A stretch of 42,129 bases of DNA, taken from a virus. Location of the stretch: the IMG/VR virus record IMGVR_UViG_3300021467_000012, positions 1 to 42,129 of that record, one strand, 5' to 3'. Positions within the stretch are counted from its first letter, which is position 1. Every line of letters starts with the position of its first letter. Below, piece by piece: positions 22,403-27,952 of the stretch. Both the position numbers and the translations under genes were made by a program. The notes under the pieces are model-generated. The model was not told the DNA's origin. It was given only the letters and a program-made list of their open reading frames with translations, and did no database searches.

Positions 22403-22536
22403 AGATTTTTAAATAATCCACCATTTGGTATAAAATTATAAACTTCTTCAAGTGTTATCTTTCCGTCTGTTAAGAAAAACATTTCTTTATATCCTTCTGG
22501 TGAAATCCATAATTCTAACTTTCCATTCTTTCCCAT
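22399..22536 (-). CDS. 45-aa hypothetical protein
   Basis: Starts MGKNGKLELWISPEGYKEMF and ends NGGLFKNL. The TGA overlaps the next ATG (ATGA), supporting real translation. The frame stays open upstream without a start codon, so the N-terminus is uncertain. Unrecognised. Confidence 0.5.
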   Translation of the reverse strand: MGKNGKLELWISPEGYKEMFFLTDGKITLEEVYNFIPNGGLFKNL

Positions 22537-22600
22537 TCTTGTTTTTAACCATAGAATTTGTTTTTCTTTTTTTTTCTTTAAACTTATAGATATTTTTTCT

Positions 22601-22756
22601 TTTTATTTCTCTCACACCCGGTATCCTGAGCGTGGTGAGGGCTTTTAGGCATTATAAAGAACGCCTAAAAAAATAAGTGCTATCCTTTAAATTCCTTATG
22701 ACACTGGTTTATGTTTTGCCTAAATTCTAAATAAAATTTTATTTCTCTCACACCCG
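22601..22756. repeat. 20-bp direct repeat pair inside the structured RNA
   Basis: TTTTATTTCTCTCACACCCG occurs at 22601-22620 and 22737-22756. On the minus strand each copy closes a hairpin ending GGGTGTGAGAGAAATAAAA, so the RNA seems to hold two versions of one module. Confidence 0.75.
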
Positions 22757-22985
22757 TATATCCGTCGGTGTCTGAGGCTGGCTTAGAGAGTATTAGTTGC
22801 AGGCGATCCGCATTGCAACCACTCTCTGGATTTAGGCTACCCAATTAAGGGTAGAGACCGCCCTCCCCACAAAGCCAAGCCAGCGACCTTGTGGGTTTTT
22901 GGGGATATAAAAGCCCTCACAAACATTGCCCCCGACAAAACACTCACCAGATTTTTAATAAAACAAAGACCTCGCTCCAAGTTAT
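22601..22985 (-). ncRNA. Large structured noncoding RNA
   Basis: No gene fits here and the sequence is far richer in G+C than its surroundings. On the minus strand GTGAGGGCTTTTA (22920-22908) pairs perfectly over 13 bp with TAAAAGCCCTCAC (22647-22635), enclosing about 260 bases with at least four stems: CCCACAA/TTGTGGG (22895-22866), CTACCC/GGGTAG (22854-22837), AGAGAGT/ACTCTCT with an inner GTTGCA/TGCAAC (22827-22785), and ACACC/GGTGT (22771-22750). A related hairpin follows near 22611-22640. Its size, closing helix and phage setting recall large phage RNAs such as GOLLD and ROOL, but I cannot match it to either. It lies just after an HNH gene. Confidence 0.65.
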
Positions 22986-23549
22986 TTAACTAAATCTTTC
23001 TGCTATTTTTAACATTTTTTGAATTCTTTTATTTTGTGCTATTTTTTTACATTTGTCTATAAATTCTTTCTGGGACATATTGTTTTTTAATGTATTACAA
23101 TAATGGCAACACGATACAATATTGTCAATTGTATAACCTTTACCACTATCAATTCTATCTAATCCTATTGTTTTTATTTCAACACCACAATAATAACAAG
23201 GTTTCTGCCAAAATTGCATAAATTGTTCAAATGTCAAATTCCATTCAATACCTCTTCGTTTTGCATCATTTTTTATTTCTCTATATCTTCCTTTAGGAGT
23301 ATAATAAAGTTCTTTTCGTCTTTTTCTAATTTTTTCTATATTTTCCAATCTATATTTTTTTATCTTTTCTTTATTTTTCAAGTAATATTCTTTCCTTTTC
23401 TTTTTTATACATTCTCTACATATATATTTAAATCTTTCGTGATTTGCTCCATTTTTTTTATCATAACCAAAATATTCGTGAGTAAGTGGCAAAATTCTTT
23501 TACAAACATAACATCTTCTAAGTCCTTTTTTAATAAGTGCCTTGCCCAT
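22986..23549 (-). CDS. HNH endonuclease
   Basis: 187 aa. An N-terminal zinc pair (CYVCKRILP, YICRECIKKK), a Lys/Arg-rich linker, then the HNH core: CYYCGVEIKTIGLDRIDSG, YTIDNIVSCCHYCNTLKNN. This is a common free-standing phage HNH nuclease, with a zinc finger for DNA binding. It sits between an attenuator-like leader and a large structured RNA, so it may be a mobile gene tied to that RNA. Leader AAAAAGTT-ATG. Confidence 0.87.
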   Translation of the reverse strand: MGKALIKKGLRRCYVCKRILPLTHEYFGYDKKNGANHERFKYICRECIKKKRKEYYLKNKEKIKKYRLENIEKIRKRRKELYYTPKGRYREIKNDAKRRGIEWNLTFEQFMQFWQKPCYYCGVEIKTIGLDRIDSGKGYTIDNIVSCCHYCNTLKNNMSQKEFIDKCKKIAQNKRIQKMLKIAERFS

Positions 23550-23563
23550 AACTTTTTATATTA

Positions 23564-23626
23564 AAAACACCCGCCTCAATCCCCGCTTAGAGATTGGCAA
23601 GGGCGGGTGTTTTAAGCGGGGATTGA
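23564..23626 (-). promoter_or_regulatory. Attenuator-like pair of competing hairpins
   Basis: Two perfect inverted repeats are interleaved. On the minus strand the order is B1 (TCAATCCCCGCTTA, 23626-23613), A1 (AAAACACCCGCC, 23613-23602), B2 (23589-23576), A2 (23575-23564). A1:A2 is a 12-bp stem followed by TTTTTAAT, a good terminator; B1:B2 is a 14-bp stem that excludes it. This lies between a consensus promoter and the HNH start. A 30-codon frame (MARQTNNINPRL start) runs through the element and could be a leader peptide. Confidence 0.7.
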
Positions 23627-23677
23627 TATTGTTTGTTTGCCTTGCCATTTTTTTATTCACTTTTCAAACTCATCCTT

Positions 23678-23705
23678 ATTATACTCATTTCTATTTTTTT
23701 GTCAA
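23678..23705 (-). promoter_or_regulatory. Consensus sigma70 promoter upstream of the attenuator
   Basis: TTGACA (23705-23700), 16 bases, TATAAT (23683-23678). The -35 box is made of the last codons of the upstream HTH-like gene. Transcripts would start near 23671, run through the competing hairpins, then into the HNH gene and the structured RNA. Confidence 0.8.
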
Positions 23706-23885
23706 ATCTTTTTTCCACTTTTTTGCTTTTCTGTCGTAATGGTAGCCCATTTCGTGCAACCTTTCCTGAATAGCACTATCTGTCAAGCCAGTTAGTTCAC
23801 CTATCAACTTGGTTTTGACACCGATTTCAACTAACTTGTCTAACTTGCTTAAATAAAGGATGTTTCGTCTGGTTAGAGTAGCCAT
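23691..23885 (-). CDS. Small HTH-like protein
   Basis: 64 aa. KLDKLVEIGVKTKLIGELTG (about 14-33) then LTDSAIQERLHEMGYHYD looks like a helix-turn-helix of the kind that reads DNA in small activators. Basic tail. It precedes a strong promoter whose -35 box is within its own last codons, so it could regulate it. Function inferred from fold pattern only. Confidence 0.6.
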   Translation of the reverse strand: MATLTRRNILYLSKLDKLVEIGVKTKLIGELTGLTDSAIQERLHEMGYHYDRKAKKWKKDLTKK

Positions 23886-23904
23886 TTTTGAAACTTTAAT
23901 TTAG

Positions 23905-24288
23905 TTATATTCCCTTACTATCCAGAATTTTAGAAATCAAAAATCCAATCAAAGAAGCAGTTTTTTCTATATCTCTCTCTATTCCCTCCAACTCCCAAAT
24001 ATAGCAATGTCCAATCTCGTGTCCTAAACCATCTTTAATATATTGCTTAAATCCTTCAACCAATCCCTTATCTGGCATTTGGTTAAAAAGGTCTTGATAA
24101 ACATAAATTTCAACGTGGAAAGTTGTAGGGTTATAATTTACTGAAAAAACACCATTACTTGAATTAGTTTCTTGGTCTTCATATCTAATAGTATATGTCC
24201 AAATAAGCGGAACAAAAGTAGATATTTCAGAGATTACTTTATGAATATAATTTTTAATTTCTTTTATCTTTTTCTTATCTTTTTTCAT
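23905..24288 (-). CDS. Small HExxH metallopeptidase-like protein
   Basis: 127 aa. GLGHEIGHCYIWELEG holds HEIGH (residues 90-94), the zinc-binding HExxH motif, with Glu98, Glu100 and Glu102 in the helix that follows as possible third ligands. The core before it is beta-rich (VNYNPTTFHVEIYVYQ), as in small zincin proteases. Located after the transglycosylase; it may cleave host or virion protein, or peptidoglycan cross-links. A chance HExxH cannot be ruled out, but the helix context is right. Confidence 0.6.
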   Translation of the reverse strand: MKKDKKKIKEIKNYIHKVISEISTFVPLIWTYTIRYEDQETNSSNGVFSVNYNPTTFHVEIYVYQDLFNQMPDKGLVEGFKQYIKDGLGHEIGHCYIWELEGIERDIEKTASLIGFLISKILDSKGI

Positions 24289-24301
24289 TTTTCTTTAAAA
24301 G

Positions 24302-24694
24302 TTATCTATCCCAACAAGATTTTGAAGCCAGCCAATGAACCCAGTTCTCTTCGTCCAGCAACCTTTGGCAAGCATATAACTGATGAACAGGATTATTCCT
24401 ATCTAACTTCATTTTCCATTTTTTCTGCACATAATCCCAAGTTTTAGGCAAGAACTGGCAATAGCCAAACGCCCCACTTTCCGGATTTACCTTTTTCCAA
24501 TCCCAATTGCTTTCACACTCAATAATCCTTCTCATTAAAGCACTATTAGAAGTTGTCTTAACTGGCTGATGAACTATCAAAAAAGTTCCTTCTAAATTGT
24601 TTGGAACCTCGCTTACAGGCACTTGGAAGGCATAGACGTTTAGAATTAGTAAAATACCTACTAAAGCACCTATAAGCGGGTCTGAAGCGTCCAT
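24302..24694 (-). CDS. Membrane-anchored lytic transglycosylase (endolysin)
   Basis: 130 aa. An N-terminal hydrophobic helix (LIGALVGILLILNVYAF, about 7-23) acts as a signal anchor, then an SLT-type fold: MRRIIECESNWDW with catalytic Glu61, GAFGYCQFLPKTW, and HQLYACQRLLDEE. It would cut peptidoglycan glycan strands from the outer face of the inner membrane, in the manner of SAR endolysins. Promoter and start are superimposed (leaderless). It lies away from the holin-like genes at 27.3 kb. Confidence 0.82.
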   Translation of the reverse strand: MDASDPLIGALVGILLILNVYAFQVPVSEVPNNLEGTFLIVHQPVKTTSNSALMRRIIECESNWDWKKVNPESGAFGYCQFLPKTWDYVQKKWKMKLDRNNPVHQLYACQRLLDEENWVHWLASKSCWDR

Positions 24695-24701
24695 TGTCTA
24701 T

Positions 24702-24729
24702 ATTATACCTATTTTCCAAAAAAATTCAA
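24702..24729 (-). promoter_or_regulatory. Sigma70-type promoter, leaderless, for the transglycosylase
   Basis: TTGAAT (24729-24724), 16 bases, TATAAT (24707-24702). The predicted start lies at the ATG at 24694. TTCTCCACA, a near DnaA box, overlaps its upstream edge (24738-24730), as at the promoters around 21.2-21.4 kb. Confidence 0.75.
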
Positions 24730-24740
24730 TGTGGAGAACT

Positions 24741-24771
24741 AAAAAAGCCCTCCCCAATTCCAGAGAGGGCT
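24741..24771 (-). terminator. Intrinsic terminator of the protease-nuclease operon
   Basis: AGCCCTC (24746-24752) pairs with GAGGGCT (24765-24771), and on the minus strand the stem is followed by TTTTT. It lies 10 bases after the stop of the Cas4-like gene and just before the next promoter, closing the operon. Confidence 0.85.
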
Positions 24772-24780
24772 TATAGTTTG

Positions 24781-25269
24781 TCAAACCTTAACTTCCGCTT
24801 GGACATCCTTGAACCTCGCCTTGAATTTCTTAATCATTTCTCTTAAAAGTAGGGCTTTTTTAATCAACATTCTGAATTCTCGTAGGTTGAATGACACAAT
24901 CTTCTCTTCGGTTATTTTTTCTGCATCTACGCTATAGAGAACCAATTTGGAAGGCAAGCCGGTAATGAAAGTATAAGTTTTGCACTGAATTTTGCCAACC
25001 TTAATGACTTTTTCCTTTGTCCTTCTGGTATAAGTTTTTAGTTCGTAGCAGTATTTGTCATCAACTCGGTCTGGCATTCCAACTACCAAAACGCTTTCCT
25101 TATTCAATCTCAATACTCGTTGAAAGGTTTTTACATTGTCAAAGCCAAGCCGTGAATGGATTAACCTGCCTCTTGAGATTGCTTCCTGTAAATAATGAGA
25201 GGTAAATTCGTTCACTCTCGGGGGATATCCGAGAAGTCCGGACACCTCGCTACTGGTTATCTTGTTCAT
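24781..25269 (-). CDS. Cas4/RecB-like PD-(D/E)XK nuclease
   Basis: 162 aa. His38 in GRLIHSR, Asp67 in VGMPDRVDD, Glu76-x-Lys78 in YELKT and Gln95 to Tyr99 in QCKTY give the full RecB/Cas4 nuclease signature (H, D, ExK, QxxxY). The four-Cys iron-sulfur cluster of true Cas4 is absent. It probably trims DNA ends, in recombination or in attack on host or rival DNA. Strong SD (AGGAGGAGG). Last gene of the operon, one base after the protease gene. Confidence 0.75.
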   Translation of the reverse strand: MNKITSSEVSGLLGYPPRVNEFTSHYLQEAISRGRLIHSRLGFDNVKTFQRVLRLNKESVLVVGMPDRVDDKYCYELKTYTRRTKEKVIKVGKIQCKTYTFITGLPSKLVLYSVDAEKITEEKIVSFNLREFRMLIKKALLLREMIKKFKARFKDVQAEVKV

Positions 25270-25270
25270 C

Positions 25271-25879
25271 TTACTCTAAACCTCCTCCTAAAATTTTTTT
25301 AGCAAAACTATACAAAGTTTGTGAGCCAATCCCAATGCCAATCACACCTCCAATTGTGGCAGAAATCATACCAACAACCCTGCCTTTGCCATTTAGAATA
25401 GGACTGCCAGAAGTGCCGGGCGGAATTGGGGCTGATACTAAAAGAATCTCATCGTCTTGGTCTGCATAGATGATATTTGACTTTGTAATGCCAATTCTCA
25501 TTCTCTTTTTAATCAAAACGGGAGTGGGAATATACACTTGCTCGAATAACTTGTAGTCATCAAATACTTCCTCAATTTCCCTTTTCTCATTTTCTAAACC
25601 ATTAACATACAATAAAGCCATATCCTTGCCGTAGGTAGTTTTATAGTTTGATTTCTCATAAATTGCCCCGTCTTTTGTTTTCCGATAGAGTTCCTTACCA
25701 ATAATATAGCCAATTGTCCTTGCGTCATACTTTTTTTCCTTGCCGATTGCAAGGATTTCTCTGCTACCGTTAGTGCAATGTCTGCAAGTAAAGATAATCG
25801 CCCCAGTTAATAGAAAGCCAAGACACCAGGTGCCACCGTCCTTGTCATTGACAAGGTAAAGAAAGTCCGTTAACTGCAT
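25271..25879 (-). CDS. Trypsin-like serine protease
   Basis: 202 aa. The chymotrypsin-fold triad is complete: His34 in FTCRHCTNG, Asp86 in GKDMALLYV, Ser157 in PPGTSGSPILNG, followed by the usual VVGMISATIGG strand. No signal peptide, so it should act in the cytoplasm. A perfect SD (AAGGAGGTGA) points to good expression. Cytoplasmic trypsin-like proteases are rare in phages of this size. Next to two nucleases it could be a host-takeover or defence-type effector, or a processing protease (inference). Confidence 0.85.
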   Translation of the reverse strand: MQLTDFLYLVNDKDGGTWCLGFLLTGAIIFTCRHCTNGSREILAIGKEKKYDARTIGYIIGKELYRKTKDGAIYEKSNYKTTYGKDMALLYVNGLENEKREIEEVFDDYKLFEQVYIPTPVLIKKRMRIGITKSNIIYADQDDEILLVSAPIPPGTSGSPILNGKGRVVGMISATIGGVIGIGIGSQTLYSFAKKILGGGLE

Positions 25880-25885
25880 AACATT

Positions 25886-26239
25886 TCACCTCCTTTTTTC
25901 TATTCTTAAATTTCTACAACACAAACATATCATTGACTGAAACCCGTGCCACTTCAATAAAATCCGATGAGTGCAAATTCTGCCGCATTCCTCGCATCTT
26001 CTTTTCACATACTCTGTTTGCTTCCTTCCCTCTGCAACTAAAAAAAACTCCTCCCTTTCTTGTCTCTCTTCCTTTAACTTTGCCATCTCAACGCCATATT
26101 TATACCGATTTCTTATCATATTATCCACCGCTCTTAATTTCCTTTGCAGTTCGTGTTCCCGCTTGAGTAATTTCTCACAAAAACTGCAGTATTCCTCATC
26201 CTCTAACTCTTGCCCGCAAATTACACATAACTTTGCCAT
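25886..26239 (-). CDS. Double zinc-finger protein
   Basis: 117 aa. CVICGQELEDEEYCSFC (5-21) is one four-Cys zinc site. RRCEECGRICTHRI and CLCCRNLR near the C-terminus give a second. The middle is a charged helix. The layout suggests a nucleic-acid or protein adaptor. Strong SD (AAAGGAGGTGA). It lies between the 68-aa gene and the serine protease. Confidence 0.68.
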   Translation of the reverse strand: MAKLCVICGQELEDEEYCSFCEKLLKREHELQRKLRAVDNMIRNRYKYGVEMAKLKEERQEREEFFLVAEGRKQTEYVKRRCEECGRICTHRILLKWHGFQSMICLCCRNLRIEKRR

Positions 26240-26255
26240 TCCCTTTCACCTCCTT

Positions 26256-26462
26256 TCAATTCCAAATAATTTTTTTGCCTTCAACTCTTTTGAAAAGATT
26301 TGCCCGATAAATTTCAACTCTTAACACTCTGCCATTTCTCTTTTGAATTTTCCAAAATACTTCAACCGACTTTTTAACTTCATTCCAGTTTTTACATTTC
26401 CGCCAACCCCTTTTAATACTGCCAGTCATTTTGTCCTCGATTTCAATTAAAATAAGCCACAT
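26256..26462 (-). CDS. Hypothetical small basic protein
   Basis: 68 aa, with a compact pattern (MWLILIEIEDKMTGSIKRGW, then WNEVKKSVEVFWKI and VLRVEIYRANLF) typical of a small alpha/beta domain. The strong SD (AAAGGAGGTGA) supports translation. Function unknown. Confidence 0.65.
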   Translation of the reverse strand: MWLILIEIEDKMTGSIKRGWRKCKNWNEVKKSVEVFWKIQKRNGRVLRVEIYRANLFKRVEGKKIIWN

Positions 26463-26483
26463 AAAAAACTCACCTCCTTTCTT

Positions 26484-26618
26484 TTATTTATTTAAGACCC
26501 ACTCTAATGCTGTAGATAAAACCGCCAAACCTACTACACCAACTACCTTTACAACTATTACACCTGTCCAAAAGCCAAGCCCTGCCTTAAAAAACCACAT
26601 AAAACCTAAATTCTCCAT
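26484..26618 (-). CDS. 44-aa membrane peptide
   Basis: Almost entirely hydrophobic: MWFFKAGLGFWTGVIV, then VGVVGLAVLSTALEWVL, giving one long or two short membrane helices. AGGAGAGGAGGTGA precedes the ATG, a very strong SD, which makes a chance frame unlikely. In an operon with nucleases and a protease, a small membrane protein could be an effector or anchor (inference). Confidence 0.65.
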   Translation of the reverse strand: MENLGFMWFFKAGLGFWTGVIVVKVVGVVGLAVLSTALEWVLNK

Positions 26619-26641
26619 TTTCCTTCACCTCCTCTCCTTAT

Positions 26642-26977
26642 TTATTTTTTAAACTGCTCTATTAAATCTACTACTTCATCTAAACTCCAAACTGCTTTGG
26701 CAACTACGCCATTCAAACCTGCCTTATTTAGCAAGGCAATCATCTCTTGTTGTTTAAGTGAAAGTTTGCCATTGCTTCCTTTTGCCTCTAAAAAAAAGAT
26801 GGGACACTTTTTATGGACTGCCAGCAAATCTGGCAACCCCGAGCATCCCATTTTAATAAAGCGTCCGTTTTTCGCTAAACCGCCACTATGAAGCCGACAA
26901 ACCTGAAAGCCCTGTAAAGTTAAGTAATCTTTAATTGCCTTTAAGTTATCCCTTTCGGGAATTTTCAACTTTGGCAT
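26642..26977 (-). CDS. VRR-NUC nuclease
   Basis: 111 aa. A stand-alone VRR-NUC domain: RLHSGGLAKNGRFIKMGCSG, LPDLLAVH with Asp50, FFLEAKG with Glu64-x-Lys66, then LSLKQQEMIALLNKAG. These PD-(D/E)XK enzymes often act on branched or structured DNA in phage replication and recombination. It overlaps the zinc-ribbon gene upstream by 32 bases. Confidence 0.85.
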   Translation of the reverse strand: MPKLKIPERDNLKAIKDYLTLQGFQVCRLHSGGLAKNGRFIKMGCSGLPDLLAVHKKCPIFFLEAKGSNGKLSLKQQEMIALLNKAGLNGVVAKAVWSLDEVVDLIEQFKK

Positions 26978-27110
26978 TATCCTTTATTTTTACATATTTG
27001 ATATAGCAATCGTGGCAAATTTGTTTGATTTTCCTGCCTTCAATAACGGAGTGAAAAAAATTTGCTTCCTTGCCACAAAAATCACATTTGCCACTCCAAT
27101 TATCAGCCAT
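26946..27110 (-). CDS. 54-aa zinc-ribbon protein
   Basis: MADNWSGKCDFCGKEA and QICHDCYIKY give two CxxC pairs (Cys9/12 and Cys32/35). First gene of the leftward operon, 9 bases after a promoter, with a short AAAGGA SD. It overlaps the nuclease gene. As the first product made from the regulated promoter it may be a regulator of the hub (inference). Confidence 0.65.
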   Translation of the reverse strand: MADNWSGKCDFCGKEANFFHSVIEGRKIKQICHDCYIKYVKIKDNAKVENSRKG

Positions 27111-27118
27111 TTTCCTTT

Positions 27119-27147
27119 ATTTTACCATATTTTTTACCAAAAGTCAA
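27119..27147 (-). promoter_or_regulatory. Leftward promoter of the protease-nuclease operon
   Basis: TTGACT (27147-27142), 17 bases, TAAAAT (27124-27119), minus strand, then AAAGGA and the ATG at 27110. Its -35 lies in one arm of a palindrome shared with the rightward promoter. Confidence 0.75.
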
Positions 27148-27162
27148 GAAACGAACCTTGAC
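27143..27162. promoter_or_regulatory. Palindromic operator between divergent promoters
   Basis: GTCAAG, 8 bases, CTTGAC: a perfect inverted repeat whose arms are the -35 boxes of the two opposite promoters. A dimeric repressor bound here would block both. Part of the symmetry follows from two facing TTGAC boxes, but the match extends to six bases per arm. Confidence 0.55.
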
Positions 27163-27186
27163 ATTTTTCGTTTTATTATATAGAAT
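27158..27186 (+). promoter_or_regulatory. Rightward consensus promoter for a small RNA
   Basis: TTGACA (27158-27163), 17 bases, TAGAAT (27181-27186), plus strand: five to six matches in each box at the ideal spacing. The only plus-strand promoter I can support. The predicted start is near 27193. Confidence 0.8.
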
Positions 27187-27192
27187 AAGAGT

Positions 27193-27266
27193 TTAGCAAT
27201 CGGAGTTGCAACCCGAGCCAGAGGAAGGGGCAAAGCATTCAGGCTTCCCGACCTCTGGCTTTTCTT
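27193..27266 (+). ncRNA. Small RNA of about 70 nt with own promoter and terminator
   Basis: Begins after the rightward promoter and ends in a hairpin AGCCAGAGG (27216-27224) / CCTCTGGCT (27252-27260) followed by TTTTCTTATTTT, a standard intrinsic terminator. A small CGG/CCG stem-loop lies at 27201-27215. No ORF of note. It stops at the stop codon of the convergent holin-like gene and is antisense to any late transcript that reads past it. Possible jobs: antisense control of read-through, decoy, or trans-acting regulator. Its UUGCAACC could pair with GGUUGCAA in the large structured RNA, but 8 bases is weak. Confidence 0.7.
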
Positions 27267-27269
27267 ATT

Positions 27270-27449
27270 TTACGGCAATCTAACACCCCACTTATGCTTC
27301 AAATAGTCATAAATTATCACTAATAAACCACCAATCGTTAATTGAGCGTATTCAGGATAAACTTTGGCAAAACCAGAAATAAATACGCCTAAACCAATAA
27401 TAATGGCATATTTAATACCTTTTTTAACTGACTTTTTATAACTATACAT
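27270..27449 (-). CDS. Holin-like two-helix membrane protein
   Basis: 59 aa. A basic N-terminus (MYSYKKSVKKGIKY), helix one (AIIIGLGVFISGFAKV, about 15-30), a short loop with Pro and Glu, helix two (LTIGGLLVIIYDYL, about 37-50) and a basic tail: a class II holin layout. Its leader contains AAGGTCGGCTAAA inside the end of the upstream gene. Last gene of the late operon before the plus-strand small RNA terminator. Confidence 0.68.
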   Translation of the reverse strand: MYSYKKSVKKGIKYAIIIGLGVFISGFAKVYPEYAQLTIGGLLVIIYDYLKHKWGVRLP

Positions 27450-27450
27450 T

Positions 27451-27708
27451 TTATTTGTTTTTATTGTTTAGCCGACCTTTTAAGTAGCCAACATCGCCTT
27501 TAATAGAAACAACCTCGTTTTCCACATCTCTTAATCTGTCCTCTATACTTTGTAGGCGATGCTCTATTTCGTTGTTGACTTTTTTATTTAGTTGTTGGTA
27601 TTCCTTGCCGTTTTTTCTTTTTAAAAGGAGAATTAAGGCATACAAAGCCAAGCCAGCCAAACCAATGCCAGTTATGTCAATGAATTGTTTCAAGAATTCC
27701 ATTTCCAT
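27451..27708 (-). CDS. Membrane-anchored coiled-coil protein (lysis-associated)
   Basis: 85 aa. One membrane helix (ITGIGLAGLALYALILLL, about 12-29) then a coiled coil (residues 40-78: EHRLQSIEDRLRDVENEVVS). This resembles XhlA-type accessory lysis proteins encoded beside holins. The AAAAAACT-ATG leader is present. The final codons overlap the leader element of the holin gene. Confidence 0.65.
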   Translation of the reverse strand: MEMEFLKQFIDITGIGLAGLALYALILLLKRKNGKEYQQLNKKVNNEIEHRLQSIEDRLRDVENEVVSIKGDVGYLKGRLNNKNK

Positions 27709-27714
27709 AGTTTT

Positions 27715-27924
27715 TTACTTGTAATAAACATCTATTTGCCAACCAAAAGGGAAATCACCTGTAGTTCTATTAGTTTCAATATAAGGAAAAACCTCTCTCC
27801 ACCCTTTTTCTAAATTGTCATTATTTGTATTATTATTCAATTTCCTTAACTCCTCTAAAATCTCCCTCAATAACTGGATTATCTCGTCATTTTTATTTGT
27901 CTTTTTCCTTGTTTTCTTCTTCAT
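27715..27924 (-). CDS. Hypothetical small protein
   Basis: 69 aa. Lys-rich start, a coiled-coil helix (DEIIQLLREILEELRKLN) and an aromatic tail ending GWQIDVYYK. No family. The leader has AAGGTCGGTCTTAAA 27 bases upstream. It lies between the papain-like and lysis genes. Confidence 0.6.
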   Translation of the reverse strand: MKKKTRKKTNKNDEIIQLLREILEELRKLNNNTNNDNLEKGWREVFPYIETNRTTGDFPFGWQIDVYYK

Positions 27925-27952
27925 TTAAAGATTTTGTTTAAGACCGACCTTG

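Noticed and set aside
23564-23626. H-type pseudoknot formed by both stems at once
   Set aside because: The connecting loops would be 0-1 bases across stems of 12-14 bp, which is not sterically possible for full stems. Exclusive hairpins fit better.
22601-23640. Group I or II intron holding the HNH gene
   Set aside because: No interrupted exon is visible on either side, and I find no conserved P7-like or domain V-like sequence. The flanks are a promoter/attenuator and a closed structured RNA.
24781-25269. True Cas4 and an associated CRISPR system
   Set aside because: The iron-sulfur cysteines are missing, no other cas gene is present, and no spaced repeat array is seen anywhere in the window.
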